Shown in pieces: positions 31,380 through 43,228 of a stretch of 64,000 nucleotides of DNA. Location: contig NC_061862.1 of the NCBI RefSeq assembly GCF_907164915.1, positions 248,001-312,000 on the forward strand. The letters are read 5' to 3'. The number at the start of each line of letters is the position of its first letter. The stretch's first letter is position 1. This stretch comes from Impatiens glandulifera. Its lineage: Eukaryota > Streptophyta > Magnoliopsida > Ericales > Balsaminaceae. Position numbers and translations under genes: made by a program. The notes below the pieces were generated by a model. It searched no databases and was not told where the DNA came from. It was given only the letters and a program-made list of their open reading frames with translations.

Positions 31380-33834
31380 TTGAACTGTTTTCAATTGTAG
31401 CTAAGTAATTCTTTACTTTGATGGAGAGTGGAAAATTACGGATGGTGTTACTCATTTTGTTCCAAAGTCAACCAGAGGTTTGAATGTTCCCCTAAATTAT
31501 ACATATGCCAAATTAGTTGATATGATATATTCTACTACTAATGTTGATAAATCTAGATATGATTTATTGCTTCAAACCAAGTATAATACTCCGGGTATGG
31601 ATGTTAAAATTTCTTATTTAACTGATATCAAACAAGATATGGATGTTGACTTCTTTTTACATGAAGCAATGTCAATCCACCATCGTACTACACTGTGCGT
31701 ATCTTTAGTAGATAATTCACTACCTAGAAACCCAACAAACCTAACTCAAGTGTAGTGGTTCTAGAAAATGATGATCCTAACGTATTCCCGAAGTTTTAGC
31801 AGGAGGAGGTTGTCTTTGAAACTCAAAATGACATTAAAGAAGAACCATGTTTGCGTCTAAATGAGGGGTTGATGATTGAGTTTCTATTACCCAACCAAGC
31901 TACAATGATTGGGGTTGCTAGTAACATAACAAGCAGTGAAAATTCGATACATGAGGCATTAACTTGCGAAATCAGATTGGAAGTTAGTACGTTGTTTGAG
32001 AATAAAAAAGAACTTCAATTGAGGTTAAATAAATATGCGATAGCTAATCATTTTGAATTCAAAGTGGAGAAGTCAAAAAAAGAACTTTGGTATGTGAAAT
32101 GTTTGGATCAGAATTGCAAGTGGAGATTGTGTGTTGTGAAAGGAAAATCCTCGAAGATGTTTGAGATTCGAAAATTTGTAAAAGATCATACATGTTCAAT
32201 TGTAACGAGGCAAGAGAATGAAAGTCAAACACCATCATGGGTTATTGGAGAATGCATGAAAAGCAAGTACATGGAATCACCATGACCAAATGCATAAGAA
32301 AATAATGAAAGACATGCAAAGAAGTTATGAAATAAATATGAGTTATATTAAGGCTAGGAGGTCCAAGGAAAAGGCCCTAATGATGGTGCGAGGAACTGTA
32401 GATGATTCCTATGGTAAATTGTCATCATACTTGTACATGTTGGAGATGAATTATACGGGTACCATAACAGATATCTAGACGGATGAGCTCAGCCATTTCA
32501 GGTATATGTTCATGTCCCTAGGAGTCTCAATTAGAGGTTTTAGAACCTGTTGTCGTCCTGTATTGTGCGTCGATGCCGATTTTCTTAAGCACAAGGTTGG
32601 AGATCCACTATTGGTGGTTATAGCATTGGATTCAAATGAACAACTATATCTTGTTGCTTTTGGCATCATTGATTCGTAGAATTATAACTCCTGGACATAT
32701 TTAATGCAAAAACTAAGAGAAGGTATTGGGCTAGTCCCGAATCTTGTCTTTGTATCCGATAGACACCCAAGTATTGTCAATGCCTTGTGCTTAGTTTTTC
32801 CAGAAGCATATCACGGTGCATGCACATACCACATCAATATGAATATTATGGCCAAATTTAAAATTGATCACTGTCACGCAGAGTTTGATTTGGCTTCTTG
32901 TGCATACATTGTCTCAATGTTTAATCGTCATTTTTATAAGATTATGACTATGGACCCTCATATTGCTGTCTATTTGAAGATATTGGGATGGAGAGATGGA
33001 GTCGTGCCTTTTTCCCCAGTAAACGATACAATCAAATAACAAGAAATTATGCCAAGAGCTTTAATAGTTAGAGTAGGAATGCTAGAAAGTATCTCATAAC
33101 AACCTTAGTTGACTATTTATGATTCACAATACAAGAATGATTTCATAATAGAAGAGAAAAATCACCCAATCACACATAACGTTTATCTCAAAATTATGAA
33201 AAAAAATTACGTGAGCAAGCTGAGAAGGCTAGATTATATAACGTCAATCCACTTAAACGATTCGAGTTTTATGTGCATGATGGTGAATCTGATTTAAAAG
33301 TTTACTTCAAAGGAATGACATGTAGTTGTAGGGTATTCGATGTAGCTGGTCTTCCTGTAGTTGTAGGGTATTCGATGTATCTAGTCTTCCTTGTACTCGT
33401 GTCCTGATTGTTGCACGTACTCAAAAATTGGATCCCCTATGACTTATGCTCAAGGTAACAATTGCTCACATGTTAATCATTATCTTTAATCTATCTAATC
33501 AATTTCTCACATGTTTAATCGTTATCTTTTTCAGGTATTACACAACTGAATCATGGTTGAATACATATGCAGAGATATGTTATCCATTTTATCATGAAGA
33601 CGCTTGGGATATTCCCAAAAATATCAAGCAACGAGTGTGCCTAAAACCACATGTTAAGGTGAAGTAATAGCTGTCAACAACAAAGAGTAGGTCATCCTAA
33701 GATGAGACTCGTAAGGTTCGGAGACGATGCAGCTCATGTGGTGGTCAAGTACATAATAGGGAAACATTCAAATCAGTGATGCCTGCACCGTCTACTACAA
33801 GAGCATCATCTCAGCAGCATGAGCCTTTAGCTTG
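31380..33834 (+). pseudogene. MULE transposase (MURA-like), multiply broken
   Basis: Pieces in order: an N-terminal region (31400-31755, WKITDGVTHF, YDLLLQTKYNTPGMDVKISY), the MuDR-type domain (31851-32285, FENKKELQLRLNKYAIANHF, CKWRLCVVKG, VKDHTC), and the DDE domain (32500-33020, CVDADFLKH, VFVSDRHPSIVNAL, ACTYHINMN). Then come a SWIM-type finger (CSCRVFD, ~33322) and a C-terminal CxxCG knuckle (RCSSCGGQVHN, ~33735). Stops occur at 32283, 32476 and 32677. An exact-length 35-bp tandem duplication (33321-33390) shifts the frame inside the SWIM motif. The gene is dead. Confidence 0.85.
33321..33390 (+). repeat. 35-bp tandem duplication in the transposase SWIM region
   Basis: TGTAGTTGTAGGGTATTCGA...GGTCTTCC occurs twice head to tail with two differences, and adds a frameshift. 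Confidence 0.85.
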
Positions 33835-34424
33835 AACTTGAATTAGTACCTTCATGTGTGACATTTCCTTAAGTCCTCTTAATGTTGAATAATTGTATTT
33901 TATGATTTCATGTGTAGCATTTACTTAAGACAATGCTGTATGAATAATTGTATTGTATGAAATTAATGTTGTTGAATAATTGTATTGTATGAAATATGTG
34001 TAAATTTTTGTAGATTTTGATGCAACATAATGTTCTAAGTGTACTTCAAATAGTGGCTCTTAGTGTTGAAAGGTCACGTATTTCACCATAGCATTGATGA
34101 GGCTAAGTCTGTAGATGAAAAGGATGAGGCTAACAAATGGTGAAAGTCTTTCTGTGGATGATGTTGGAGGTAGTTGTGTGCATGGAAGTTTCGAATTCTA
34201 ATAAGGAAATATGAGTCTCATCTTCTTTAGAACTGCTAGTTAATCCTTAATTTCTGATTATAAGCATGAGTATGTACTTATCTTGGTGTTCTAGTACGTT
34301 AAATAGAGATAACCTTGAGTTACAAGAGCACAATATATCATTTTAGTGTTATTATTTTTCTTGGTAAAGAGATAATATTTTGCAAAGTAATGAAAACACC
34401 AGCCTATTACAACAATAACTCATG

Positions 34425-34575
34425 CATATAACATTATGCGTAAAGTATTATAATATGTGTATCACAACAATAACTCATGTATATGACAATATGCGTATTA
34501 CAATAATAACTCACTTATATGACATTATGCGTGAGTTATTGTTGTAATACACGTATTACAATAACTCATATATGT
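34425..34575. repeat. ATAACTCAT...ATTATGCGTA repeats
   Basis: Four or five imperfect units of about 40 bp combine (C)AATAACTCA with ATATGACATTATGCGT or ACGTATTACA. The core words recall the left-end palindromes at 30597-30760. The cluster lies just downstream (minus sense) of the DUF1985 fragment, where an intron would be. Confidence 0.6.
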
Positions 34576-34584
34576 GATCCTTAA

Positions 34585-34990
34585 GAAAACATGCTCATGC
34601 GCTTGCAGCATCCTCTAAGCAAGTTTGGGGACAAACGTTTTGATAATCTCATGGGTCCACACTTAGAAGGCTAGTGCGAACCCAAATACAGTATAAGAAA
34701 CATCGACCTTTTTGTCTTTCTTCTTCCTCATGGATTTCTTCTTGTCCAAATATATCGACCTGAAGTGTTCTAAGTCCCTGTTCAAACCCTTCAGGGTTGT
34801 TTTGAATGACAAATTTTCCCATGGAAATTGGAGGAAAGTGTCGATGTCCTCGACCATGCGGGGGAGTTTGATATTTATTATCCTCATTGGGTCAAAGGAG
34901 AAGAGATAATGACAAACCAAGAATACCAGCACCGACTTCCATGCATCTTCCTTATTAGATCAGGACACAAATCTTGAGTGAATGTCTCAT
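34585..34990 (-). pseudogene. DUF1985-type gene fragment
   Basis: Minus-strand frame LVFLVCHYLFSFDPMRIINI, LPRMVEDIDTFLQFPWENLS, FKTTLKGLNRDLEH and, past a stop at 34662, VWTHEIIKTFVPKLA. It aligns block for block with residues ~145-250 of the gene at 62016 (LICQYLFTFDPKRV, LNMVEDKDTFFQYPWG, ATLKGLNKNMKHL, VWTYEVIENFIPKFA). DUF1985 proteins are commonly carried with Ulp1-like proteases by plant MULEs. This copy is truncated and has stops. Confidence 0.72.
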
Positions 34991-35382
34991 GTTCTAACAA
35001 TCAACACGTTCGGCACATCTCCTGTATCGACATTAAGCAATAGTTATTAAAGAAAGCCGACATTATAATTGTTAAGAAATATGAGAAGATCTTTTAGGAT
35101 TTTACCTAGTTAACATACGACTTTATCCAGACACTAAGACGAATGAAATTAGAAAAAAAAAGATAAACACTCTCTTGTAGATCTGGTTAACCCGAATCTC
35201 CAAAAAGAAGACAAAAACTCAACAAACGATTTTTAATATAGAAATCGCAGATGTATAACAACAAATCGCTACACACTTCAAGGGATATAATGTTGCATTA
35301 ACATCATCCTAAATACAACAAAAAACATTTGATGTTGCCCCCATCAAATGCCATTTTCGCAAGAAGATTGTAGAGTAGAAGA
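34991..35382. other. Sequence between the DUF1985 fragment and the copia element
   Basis: No clear gene. Together with 53930-53990 on the far side of the copia element, the minus strand reads like a leader (TTTTCTCTTTCATCG, AAACCCTAGAACGAATCTTC) ending at an ATG near 35352. It may be the 5' part of the DUF1985 gene, interrupted by the copia element. Confidence 0.35.
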
Positions 35383-35877
35383 TATTGAGGTGTTCCTTGC
35401 CATTGAGTCGGGTTTTATCTTTTGGGTAAGTAAACGGGTCAGGGTTTTCTGTTATGAAAACAGGTTAGAGTATAAATACATTTTTTGTATTGGTCTCATA
35501 ATATAGTAAGGTTGAGAGAGAGTGAACAGATTTAAGGTTTTTCTAATTTCCTTCTTATTCTTTGGTTGATCCAGAGAGAAATATTGTGGGAGCTTTTGAT
35601 TGTGGAGTATTCCAATTATTCCTAGTGTAATCACTTCTTTCATTTCAGAGCAGGGCATGTGAGTTTTTACTATTGACATTTCTTTGATTTAGTGAAACTT
35701 ATCCCTCCTGTGGACGTAAGTCGATTTTGACCAAACTACATATATTGTATTGTCATTTATTTTGTGTTATTTTAGTTCTTGGTAAATCTATTGTTCGTCA
35801 TAGACGATTTGGAAACTAATTTGTTACATGTTTGATTTCTAAGAAGATCCGTAGTTTTGCTGTTGCAAAACCCAATA
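35383..35877 (+). repeat. 5' LTR of the Tork-like copia element
   Basis: Matches 53429-53924. A TATA-like GTATAAATAC lies near 35469 in both copies. Confidence 0.92.
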
Positions 35878-35878
35878 G

Positions 35879-35890
35879 TGGTATCAGAGT
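35879..35890 (+). other. Primer binding site of the Tork-like element
   Basis: TGGTATCAGAGT starts two bases after the LTR; one base differs at the end from the iMet complement. Confidence 0.85.
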
Positions 35891-35989
35891 AGTATTGATT
35901 GGTAATCTGTTTTAACATTGAAGTAGAGTGCTCTGTAGGTTACTTAACGAAATTCAAAGAGGAGATCAATTGGTTTCTTTGTTGGGTTT

Positions 35990-36142
35990 TTGTCATTTGT
36001 TGAGCCAGTAATAATTGGGAAATCTAGACCTGATATGGTGAGTCTGAATGGTACAAACTACATGCAATGGAAACTGATGATTAATGATCTATTAGTTTCA
36101 GATGGTTTGAATGAAGTAGTTGAAAATGAGAGTGTTAGACCT
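35990..36142 (+). pseudogene. copia gag, 5' part
   Basis: The frame reads GKSRPDMVSLNGTNYMQWKL then INDLLVSDGL, the start of Tnt1-type Gag. The Tat/Ogre element follows directly. The rest resumes at 49620. Confidence 0.8.
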
Positions 36143-36147
36143 AAGAG
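36143..36147. other. Left target-site duplication (AAGAG) of the Tat/Ogre element
   Basis: AAGAG recurs at 49615-49619 immediately after the other LTR. Confidence 0.87.
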
Positions 36148-38371
36148 TGTGATCGATTTTTTTTTTAAATATTTTGATCGACTGGTTTGAAAATTCTGGG
36201 ACACTCTTTAAAAATTTTTATTTTTTGAAAACGTGAGGGGAATTAATTTTAATGTTGAAAAAATTTAAGTTTTAAAAACGAGGCTTTATAGACAACTCCA
36301 TATCTTACCTTCCCGTCGAATCTGGGAGAGATTGGAGTTTTGTAATGGAAAGTATGTCTTTTTTTTAACTTTTTTCAATATTAATTAACCTCACGACTAG
36401 AGAGTCGCCACCTAATTTCAAAAATTAGGAATTTAAGAGATGTGAATTCGGCGTTTGGTTACGTGTGAGAAAGGGTTTTTTAGACGCTATGTCCCACAAC
36501 GCCCTTAAAGTCTCTACTAATTAATTTTGGCTTTTTTTTTATTTCTTACGCTTTACATTTTAGAGTTTTTTAATTTTAAACATTAAAAAAAAGTTTGCAT
36601 GAGAGATAAATGATCAAATAAAATAAAATAAATAAACAAAGACACAAGAAAACCTAATAAAATAATCCACACATAAAAAATTATTCTAAAAAAAAATCAA
36701 GACTAAGCAATTTATTGATCAAATTTTTAATTAGTCTAAGTCTAGATTGATTTTTAATCAATATATTGAAGTGAATTATATAAAGGATCTAACCTTTTTT
36801 TTTTGGTTTTATAAAAATTTGTAGTTAAAAAAACTCATTAAAGAAAAATAATCTTATGTCTAAGTTAGGGCTAAGTTTAATTTTAGTTAAAAATTTGATT
36901 TAAAAGTATCATTTTCTAACCTATGATCAAACAAGCCACAAACTTTAACTAAAAAAAATGTCAAACAAAAATAAACCTAAATCTAAAATGCAGAAATAAA
37001 AAAAAATAAATAAATAAAATAAAAAAAGGAAAAGCTGAAGATTGCAGCAAGCGTCGTCTGGGAAGCGTCAGAAGTCTGATTCAGCAGCAGCAGCTGCAGC
37101 AGAGCAAGCGTTGTCTGGAAAGCGTCGAGACCCTTGAAGAAGCGCTGGAAGGCTGAAGAACAAGCGTCGCATTGTAGAATAACTTGCTGTTTTTTTGTTT
37201 TTTTTGGTTTTTTCACCTAATCCTAGCTAAAAAATTATTTGGTGATCCAAATGGATCCCAATTAACATGAAACTTTGCAGAAACATTATAATAATACAAT
37301 TAAACATTTATATAAATAAAAAAAACCTTAGATTTAGTTATTCAAAAAAATAAAAAATCAACTATAAAAAATAATGCAGATTTTACATTTTTTTTTTATT
37401 TTGTAGTGTTCTTGAAAACTTTTTCTGCTTTTTTTATTTTTATTTATTAAATGTTATTTATATTCTACTTATTTACATGATTAAGGTACATAAATAAAAC
37501 CTAAACGCCTATCAAAACAAAAAATTTAAAGGAAATCATGCATAATATAAAGTACAAAGAAAATAAAAATTCAAATGAATCAAATTTAAAGAAACAAAAG
37601 AAAGGAAAAAGAGCTTACAAAGGGGTTGCTCTTTATATGCTGGCAAAAAAAATGAAAACCCTAAGCAAGAAACTTGTGACTCAACAAATCTAGTTGGTGC
37701 TCTTGCTTAGGTTTTTTTAGAAAAGTGGGCTCTAATTCGGCAGCCTAAGGGCAAGTGAATGTGTAAAGAGAGAGAGAGGGGAAGAGAGAGAAGAAGGTGA
37801 AGATTGAAGGTCGAGAGTTGAGGAGCTCACCTTTTAGGGTGTTAAGAGGGGGTATTTATAGGGAATTCACAAGGGAAACCCTAGGACCCAAAGGCTCACT
37901 TAACACCATATTGTTTGAAAGATTTTTCCATTTTAAAATATGTCAAAATATTTTAAATGAAGCAATCTCCACTTGACATGTCACTAAATGTTATGGAATT
38001 TAACAACTAATCTAATTAAAAGAAAACAAAATATACCTAACCAAATTTTATAAAAACGTTAAAATATATTTTGTAGAATATTTTTATTTTTTATTATTTT
38101 TTTTATAAATACCCAAGGTAATTAATTAAATAAACCTTGAATATTCTAAGTATAATAACTTCCCTAAGTGTTGTAACATAGGCAAATTATTATCTTAACT
38201 TTATTAAGAATCCAAAATCAATTATTTTCAAAAACTCAATTGTTCTAAAAATAATCGTCTTTAAAATAAATCGTGCAATGAGCATGTGAATGAATTCAAA
38301 AAACTTGTATAGACTCAGATTTATTAAAAGCATAAACTATAAAATTGAGGGGTGAAAAGTGAGTGTCTACA
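36148..38371 (-). repeat. 3' LTR of the Tat/Ogre element (2224 bp)
   Basis: Matches 47078-49614 but lacks about 340 bp present there at roughly 48865-49245. T- and A-rich, with GAAGCGCTGGAAGGCTGAAG-like unique sequence near 37138-37160. Confidence 0.9.
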
Positions 38372-38385
38372 GAATGCCCCTCTTT
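38372..38385 (-). other. Polypurine tract of the Tat/Ogre element
   Basis: AAAGAGGGGCATTC (minus strand) abuts the 3' LTR and would prime plus-strand cDNA synthesis. Confidence 0.8.
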
Positions 38386-38769
38386 GACAAAATTTGTAGA
38401 AAACACTCGGTTTTAGAAAAATACATGTCCAAGCTTGAAAATAGGCACTGCGTTTTGAAAACACCCAACTTATAGTTTATTTCGGATCCTTTGAATGAAA
38501 AGAGAACAAACCTGACGAGTCTCTCGGGAGACCCGTGTAATTTACCCTTCATTCTTCAAAGTTGGTTTATCATCCACTCGTTGACGATTCACCTTTGTTT
38601 AGAATATGCATCGCTCATGGTTTATCGATCGTGTAGATCGAGCCTGGTGGTTTCGACCATATTTCTACACACCTCGCCTAGTCTTTGGAATTTACATGAG
38701 TACACATTTTGACTCAGTTTGTTGATTGTGTTTATTGTTTATTACTCTTTTCATTGAGCAATTTAATAG
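38386..38769. other. Tat/Ogre 3' untranslated sequence before the hairpin array
   Basis: No conserved coding motif is seen on either strand; short frames here look spurious. Confidence 0.45.
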
Positions 38770-39765
38770 TCATTTTAATCACAACTATGTTTAGTGATTA
38801 TGTTTGTCTCGCTTTTCACATGGAGCGAAAAAATCTTAATGATTATTCTAATCACAACTATATATACTTAGTGATTATTATAGGTTTAAGTATCGCTGGT
38901 CAGTTTAGCGAAATACTATATAATCACAACTTTATTTAGTGATTATTATAGATTTAAGTATCGCTGGTCAGTTTAGCGAAATACTATTTAATCACAATTC
39001 TGCTTAGTGATTATTATAGATTTAATTGTCGCTGATTAGTTTAGCGAAATACTATTTAATCACGATTCTGCTTAGTGATCATATAGATTTAAGTATCGCT
39101 GGTCAGTGTAGCGAAATACTTTTTAATCACAATTCTACTTAGTGATTATTATGAATCTAAGTATCGCTGGTCAATTTAGCAAAATACTATTTAATCACAA
39201 TTCTGCTTAGTGATTATAAAGATTTAAGTATCGCTGGTCAGTTTAGCGAATACTATTTAATCACAATTCTACTTAGTGATAAATTAAGATTTAAGTATCG
39301 CTGGTCAGTTTAGCGAAATACTTTTAATCACAATTCTGATTAGTGATTATTATAGATTTAAGTATCGCTGGTCAGTTTAGCGAAATATTATTTAATCACA
39401 ATTCTGATTAGTGATTATTATAGATTTGGAGGAACGCATTTCAGTTTAGTGAAATACTATTTAATCACAATTCTGCTTAGTGATTATTATAGATTTGGAA
39501 TATCGCATTTCAGTTTAGCGAAATACTATTTAATCACAATTCTGATTAGTGATTATTATAGATTTAGAGTATCGCATTTCAGTTTTGCGAAGTACTATTT
39601 AATCACAATTCTGCTTAGTGATTATTATAAATTTATGTATCGTTGGTCAGTTTAGCGAAATACTATTTAATCACAATTCTGCTTAGTGATTATTATAGAT
39701 TTAAAGTATCACTGGTCAGTTTAGCGAAACACTTTTTAATCACAACTTTGTTTAGTGATTTAAGT
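38770..39765. repeat. 68-bp tandem array, about 14 units, each with two potential hairpins
   Basis: The consensus unit has TAATCAC...GTGATTA (7-bp stem, 11-base loop) and then AGTATCGC...GCGAAATACT (8-bp stem with a two-base bulge). Compensating changes are few, but both stems persist in most units. The unit length stays near 68 while loop bases vary. Frames such as 39449-39655 are repeat artefacts. Confidence 0.87.
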
Positions 39766-41480
39766 TTGAAGTTAGACTTCCTTAATTTTCAAAGAACTAG
39801 CGTCTTCTTCAACGGTCTTGAAATACTTTCAAGAATCGGTTCCATACTTTCTTCCTTAGAGTGTGTCGAGAGTAAACCACATGTAACCGATGTTCTTTGA
39901 GATTCATGCTGTCACTTTTGGGGACTTGTCTTTCGCCGAAACATTTTGCCATGAGTTTTTCGAGGGATTTGTTCGCTCGAATGCTGAATCTTTCAACCAT
40001 GCGTCATGAGGTTGAGTCTTGCTTCTCAATTTCGGAGGTTAGTGTGCTTAAGATTCTATCGTCTTGGGCTCTTTTTATACTTAGGGTATATTTAATAGAA
40101 TCGGTACATTCTTGCTCTTGCATTGGCAATTTAGACAAGAGTCTAGATGAACAACAAATGGTGATTTCAATATCTCAACCTCTACGAGTATTTTTCTACT
40201 TTATTCGGTCTCTTTTATTTATGACCGAGGTGTATCTGATAGATTCAAATACTTTGTTCTTGCATAGCAATTAGATAGAATCTAAATGAACAACAGTATT
40301 GTATTTCATATCTCAACCAACACAGTCTTTGTTTAATTGATTTTACTTTTCTTGAGGTCTTAGATCTTTGGTACTTGGCCTCCAATTGAGACGAAACATC
40401 GCCTTTGTTGATGACATAGTTCTGAGTTTGGGCATTCATCTTTTATGAGCTCCCTCTTAAACATCAGTAGTTTAAGATTTTGTTTAGGCTCGAGTAGATC
40501 CGTTTACGAAGCGCTTTACTCGGATTCCACAAGTTACATTGGTTCGTCAAGAGACATTCATTTGGGAGAAACGTATTTTCCTGCATCCCTACTTATTTCT
40601 TGCACTCGTTCATCAGTTCGCTTGGCACTAGAAAATTTCAGGGATCTATCTTGTTTTTTATCTTCCACAAATGCCCCTAGTTTTGACACAAGGGATTTGA
40701 TTGTTTTGGATAGATTTGTTATCCCAATTTTTCGTTGGCTTGAACTATTTGGGGATGTTATTTCAAGATTTAGCTTGTTGGGGATTTGGGACCGTACTTG
40801 TGAAAAGTTGACTATGTATTCTCATAAAAGGAGAAATCCGGTCCGAATGTAGTTCCGAAATTATATCACGAATAGATCGTGATTCCGCATTTCGTTGAGG
40901 AATTTTCTTAAGTTTCTGCTGGAGTTACAATTGACTTAAGCTGGGGAAATTTTCTTAAGTATCTGTTGGAGTGACAATTGACTTAAGCTGAAAATCTTTT
41001 AAGATCCTAAGCTGTTAGAGAATAAAGTGTTTTAGCCATGTGTTAGGCGTTATATTTACTCATTTAAGCTAACTCTGTGAGGATCTATCAATCATTTCAT
41101 TTTCATAAAATGCCCCTAGTGTCGATACATGATTTGATTTTTGAAAGTGTTTAGGACCGGGATCATACAAGCTACCTACGTATCCCACAGCTAGGGGAAT
41201 TCAGGTCCAACGTAGTTCCATGCACATGCTTGTGAAAAATGTTTGTGTGTGAATCTTTTGAAAATCTTTTGAGATCATAAGTCGAAGAGAAAAATACTTT
41301 AGCTTTGAGCGTTATATTTTCTCAAGTGGGACTCTTTGAGGATCTTGTAGTCATTTTTATTTTAATAAAAATGCCCCTAGTATTGACTAGGAGTTTTTGG
41401 TTTAGGAGTCAACTCAGAGTGTGATTAACTCCCTTTTTAATGTATATACAATGAATGTATGCGATGTGTTGTGAAATGAA
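39766..41480. other. Tat/Ogre untranslated region with short direct repeats
   Basis: No conserved protein is recognised in the frames at 39897-40274 or 40445-40852. Repeated words include TTTTCTTAAGT...CTGTTGGAG(T)...CAATTGACTTAAGCTG (40904-40990) and TAAAATGCCCCTAGT at 41108 and 41369. Confidence 0.45.
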
Positions 41481-42240
41481 ATGTCTATCAACTTCTTTCG
41501 ATAATTGATAGTGGTGACCGCACCCTGGATGGATTGCCTACGTACTCCCGAGAGAGATCAGGTCTCACGTAGCTCACAACTTGTGAGTTATGAACTTTTT
41601 AGTGTATGTAAATGAATGCATGTAATGCGAAATGAAATGTCTATCAACTTCTTTCGATAATTGATAGTGGTGACCGCACCCTAGATGGGTTGTATATGTA
41701 CTCGAGAGAGAGATCAGGTCTAACGTAGTTCACAACTTGTGAAGTTATGAACTTTGGTTGTATGTGTAATGAATGTATGTGGTGTGAAATGTCTATCAAT
41801 TTCTGTCGATAATTGATAGTGGTGACCGCACTCTGGATGGGTTGCCTACGTACTCTCGAGAGAGATCAGGTCTGACGTAGTTCACAACTTATAAGGTTAT
41901 GAACTTTGATGTATGTAATGAGCAATGAATGCATGTTATGTGAAATGAAATGTCTATCAACTTCTTTCGATAATTGATAGTGGTGACCGCACCCTGGATA
42001 GGTTGCCTACGTACTCTCGAGAGAGATCAGGTCTGACGTAGTTCACAACTTATGAGGTTATGAACTTTGATGTATGTAATGAGCAATGAATGCATTTTAT
42101 GTGAAATGAAATGTCTATCAACTTCTTTCGATAATTGATAGTGGTGATCGCACCCTAGATGGGTTGCCTATGTACTCTCAAGAGAGATGAGGTCTGACGT
42201 AGTTCACAACTTGTGATGTTATGAACTTTGGTAGTATGGG
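41481..42240. repeat. ~155-bp tandem array, five units, with CTATCAA/TTGATAG hairpins
   Basis: Units start near 41481, 41637, 41789, 41950 and 42111. Each has CTATCAA...TTGATAG (7-bp stem), GTGGTGACCGCACCCTGGAT, GCCTACGTACTCTCGAGAGA and TCTGACGTAGTTCACAAC. It lies just downstream of pol in the element's sense. The GCCTACGTA...GACGTAGTTC core is shared with 13575-13765. Confidence 0.85.
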
Positions 42241-42256
42241 ATTCAACACGCATGCT

Positions 42257-43228
42257 TTAGACGAAGTATCTTTTGAGCATGTTGACATTGAAGGGTGCTG
42301 AGAGTTTTTCCCCGTCCAAGGTGGTCAATCTCGTGGCGCCGCCTGAAAATACCTTCTTGACGAGGTAGGGTCCTTCCCATGGTGTTTGGAATTTCCCTCT
42401 AGGGTCTAGTATCCGTAACATCTTCTTTAGAACTAAATTGCCTTCTTGAATGTTCCTAGGTTTCACCTTCTTGTTGAAAGCTCTGGTCATTCTTCTTTGG
42501 TATGCTTGCGTGTGACATAATGCGTCTAACCTCTTGTCTTCCATAAGGGCTAGCTGATTGTACCGTGACTTACACCAATCTTCCTCCACTACTTGTGTCT
42601 CGAGTAAAACTCTTAAAATAGGAACTTCGATTTCGATAGGTTGCACTGCATCCATTCTGTAGACCAATGCAAATGGCGTTTCTCCCGTTGACGTTCGAAT
42701 GGTTGTTCTATATCCCCATAAGGCGTATGGAAGCTTCTCGTGCTAATCCTTGTACGTCTGAGTCATCTTCTTGATGATAGTGATGATGTTCTTGTTCGCT
42801 ACCTCTACTGCGTCGTTCGTTTGAGGACGATAAGGTGAGGATTTGTGGTGTTCAATCCTGTATTCATCTAGTACTTTGAGTACTTCTCCCCGGAAGTGTC
42901 CACCATTGTCTGAAATCAAGATATGAGGAACTCCATAACGTGCAATGATGTTGTTTCGTATGAACTTGGCAACATGTGACGACTTGAGAACCTTGTATGA
43001 TTGAGCTTCGACCCACTTTGTGAAATAATCGATAGCTACAAGGATGAATTTGTGTCCGTTTGAAGCGTGAGGATAAATTTTCCCGATGATATCTATTCCC
43101 CATGTCGAGAATGGCCATGGTGAAGTCATGTTGTAAAGTAGAGATGTTGGGGTGTGCTTCAAGTTCGCATAAACTTGACATTGATGACACTTATTAACAT
43201 TTTCTACACATTCTTATTCCATGTTCTG
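42257..43228 (-). pseudogene. Tat/Ogre pol: integrase
   Basis: Minus-strand frames 42743-43162 and 42257-42667 give the core triad (Asp in WGIDIIGKI, Asp in LISDNGGHF, Glu in DAVEVANKN) and the C-terminal region (RAFNKKVKPRNIQEGNLVLK, PWEGPYLVKKV). The HHCC finger falls at about 43165-43260 (VNKCHQCQVYANLKH). Stops separate the parts (for example near 42740). Confidence 0.86.

Larger units (their letters stand above)
30498..34990 (+). mobile_element. Decayed coding MULE with palindromic ACGCGTAT-type subterminal repeats
   Basis: A left terminus GGGAAATTTCATGAAATGAC resembles the Pack-MULE terminus GGGAAATTTGAGGAAATGAC. It is followed by CpG palindromes (30597-30755), a TATA box (GTATATAAAG, about 30767-30776), a TC-rich leader and a possible donor at about 30919. 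A MURA-type transposase follows, in pieces, then a DUF1985-type fragment on the other strand. I could not find the right TIR, so the right limit is arbitrary; it may lie beyond the copia insertion at 35383. Confidence 0.65.

Noticed and set aside
38770..39765. CRISPR-like array of regularly spaced repeats
   Set aside because: The units are continuous tandem repeats without unique spacers, inside a plant retroelement; this is a satellite-type array.
39449..39900. Plus-strand ORFs with repeated YYLITILLSDYYRF-like units
   Set aside because: They are translations of the 68-bp hairpin array in the sense opposite to the element.
39897..40852. Two plus-strand ORFs of about 125-135 residues in the Tat/Ogre 3' region
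   Set aside because: No recognisable domain, they run opposite to the element's sense, and the region behaves as untranslated sequence.
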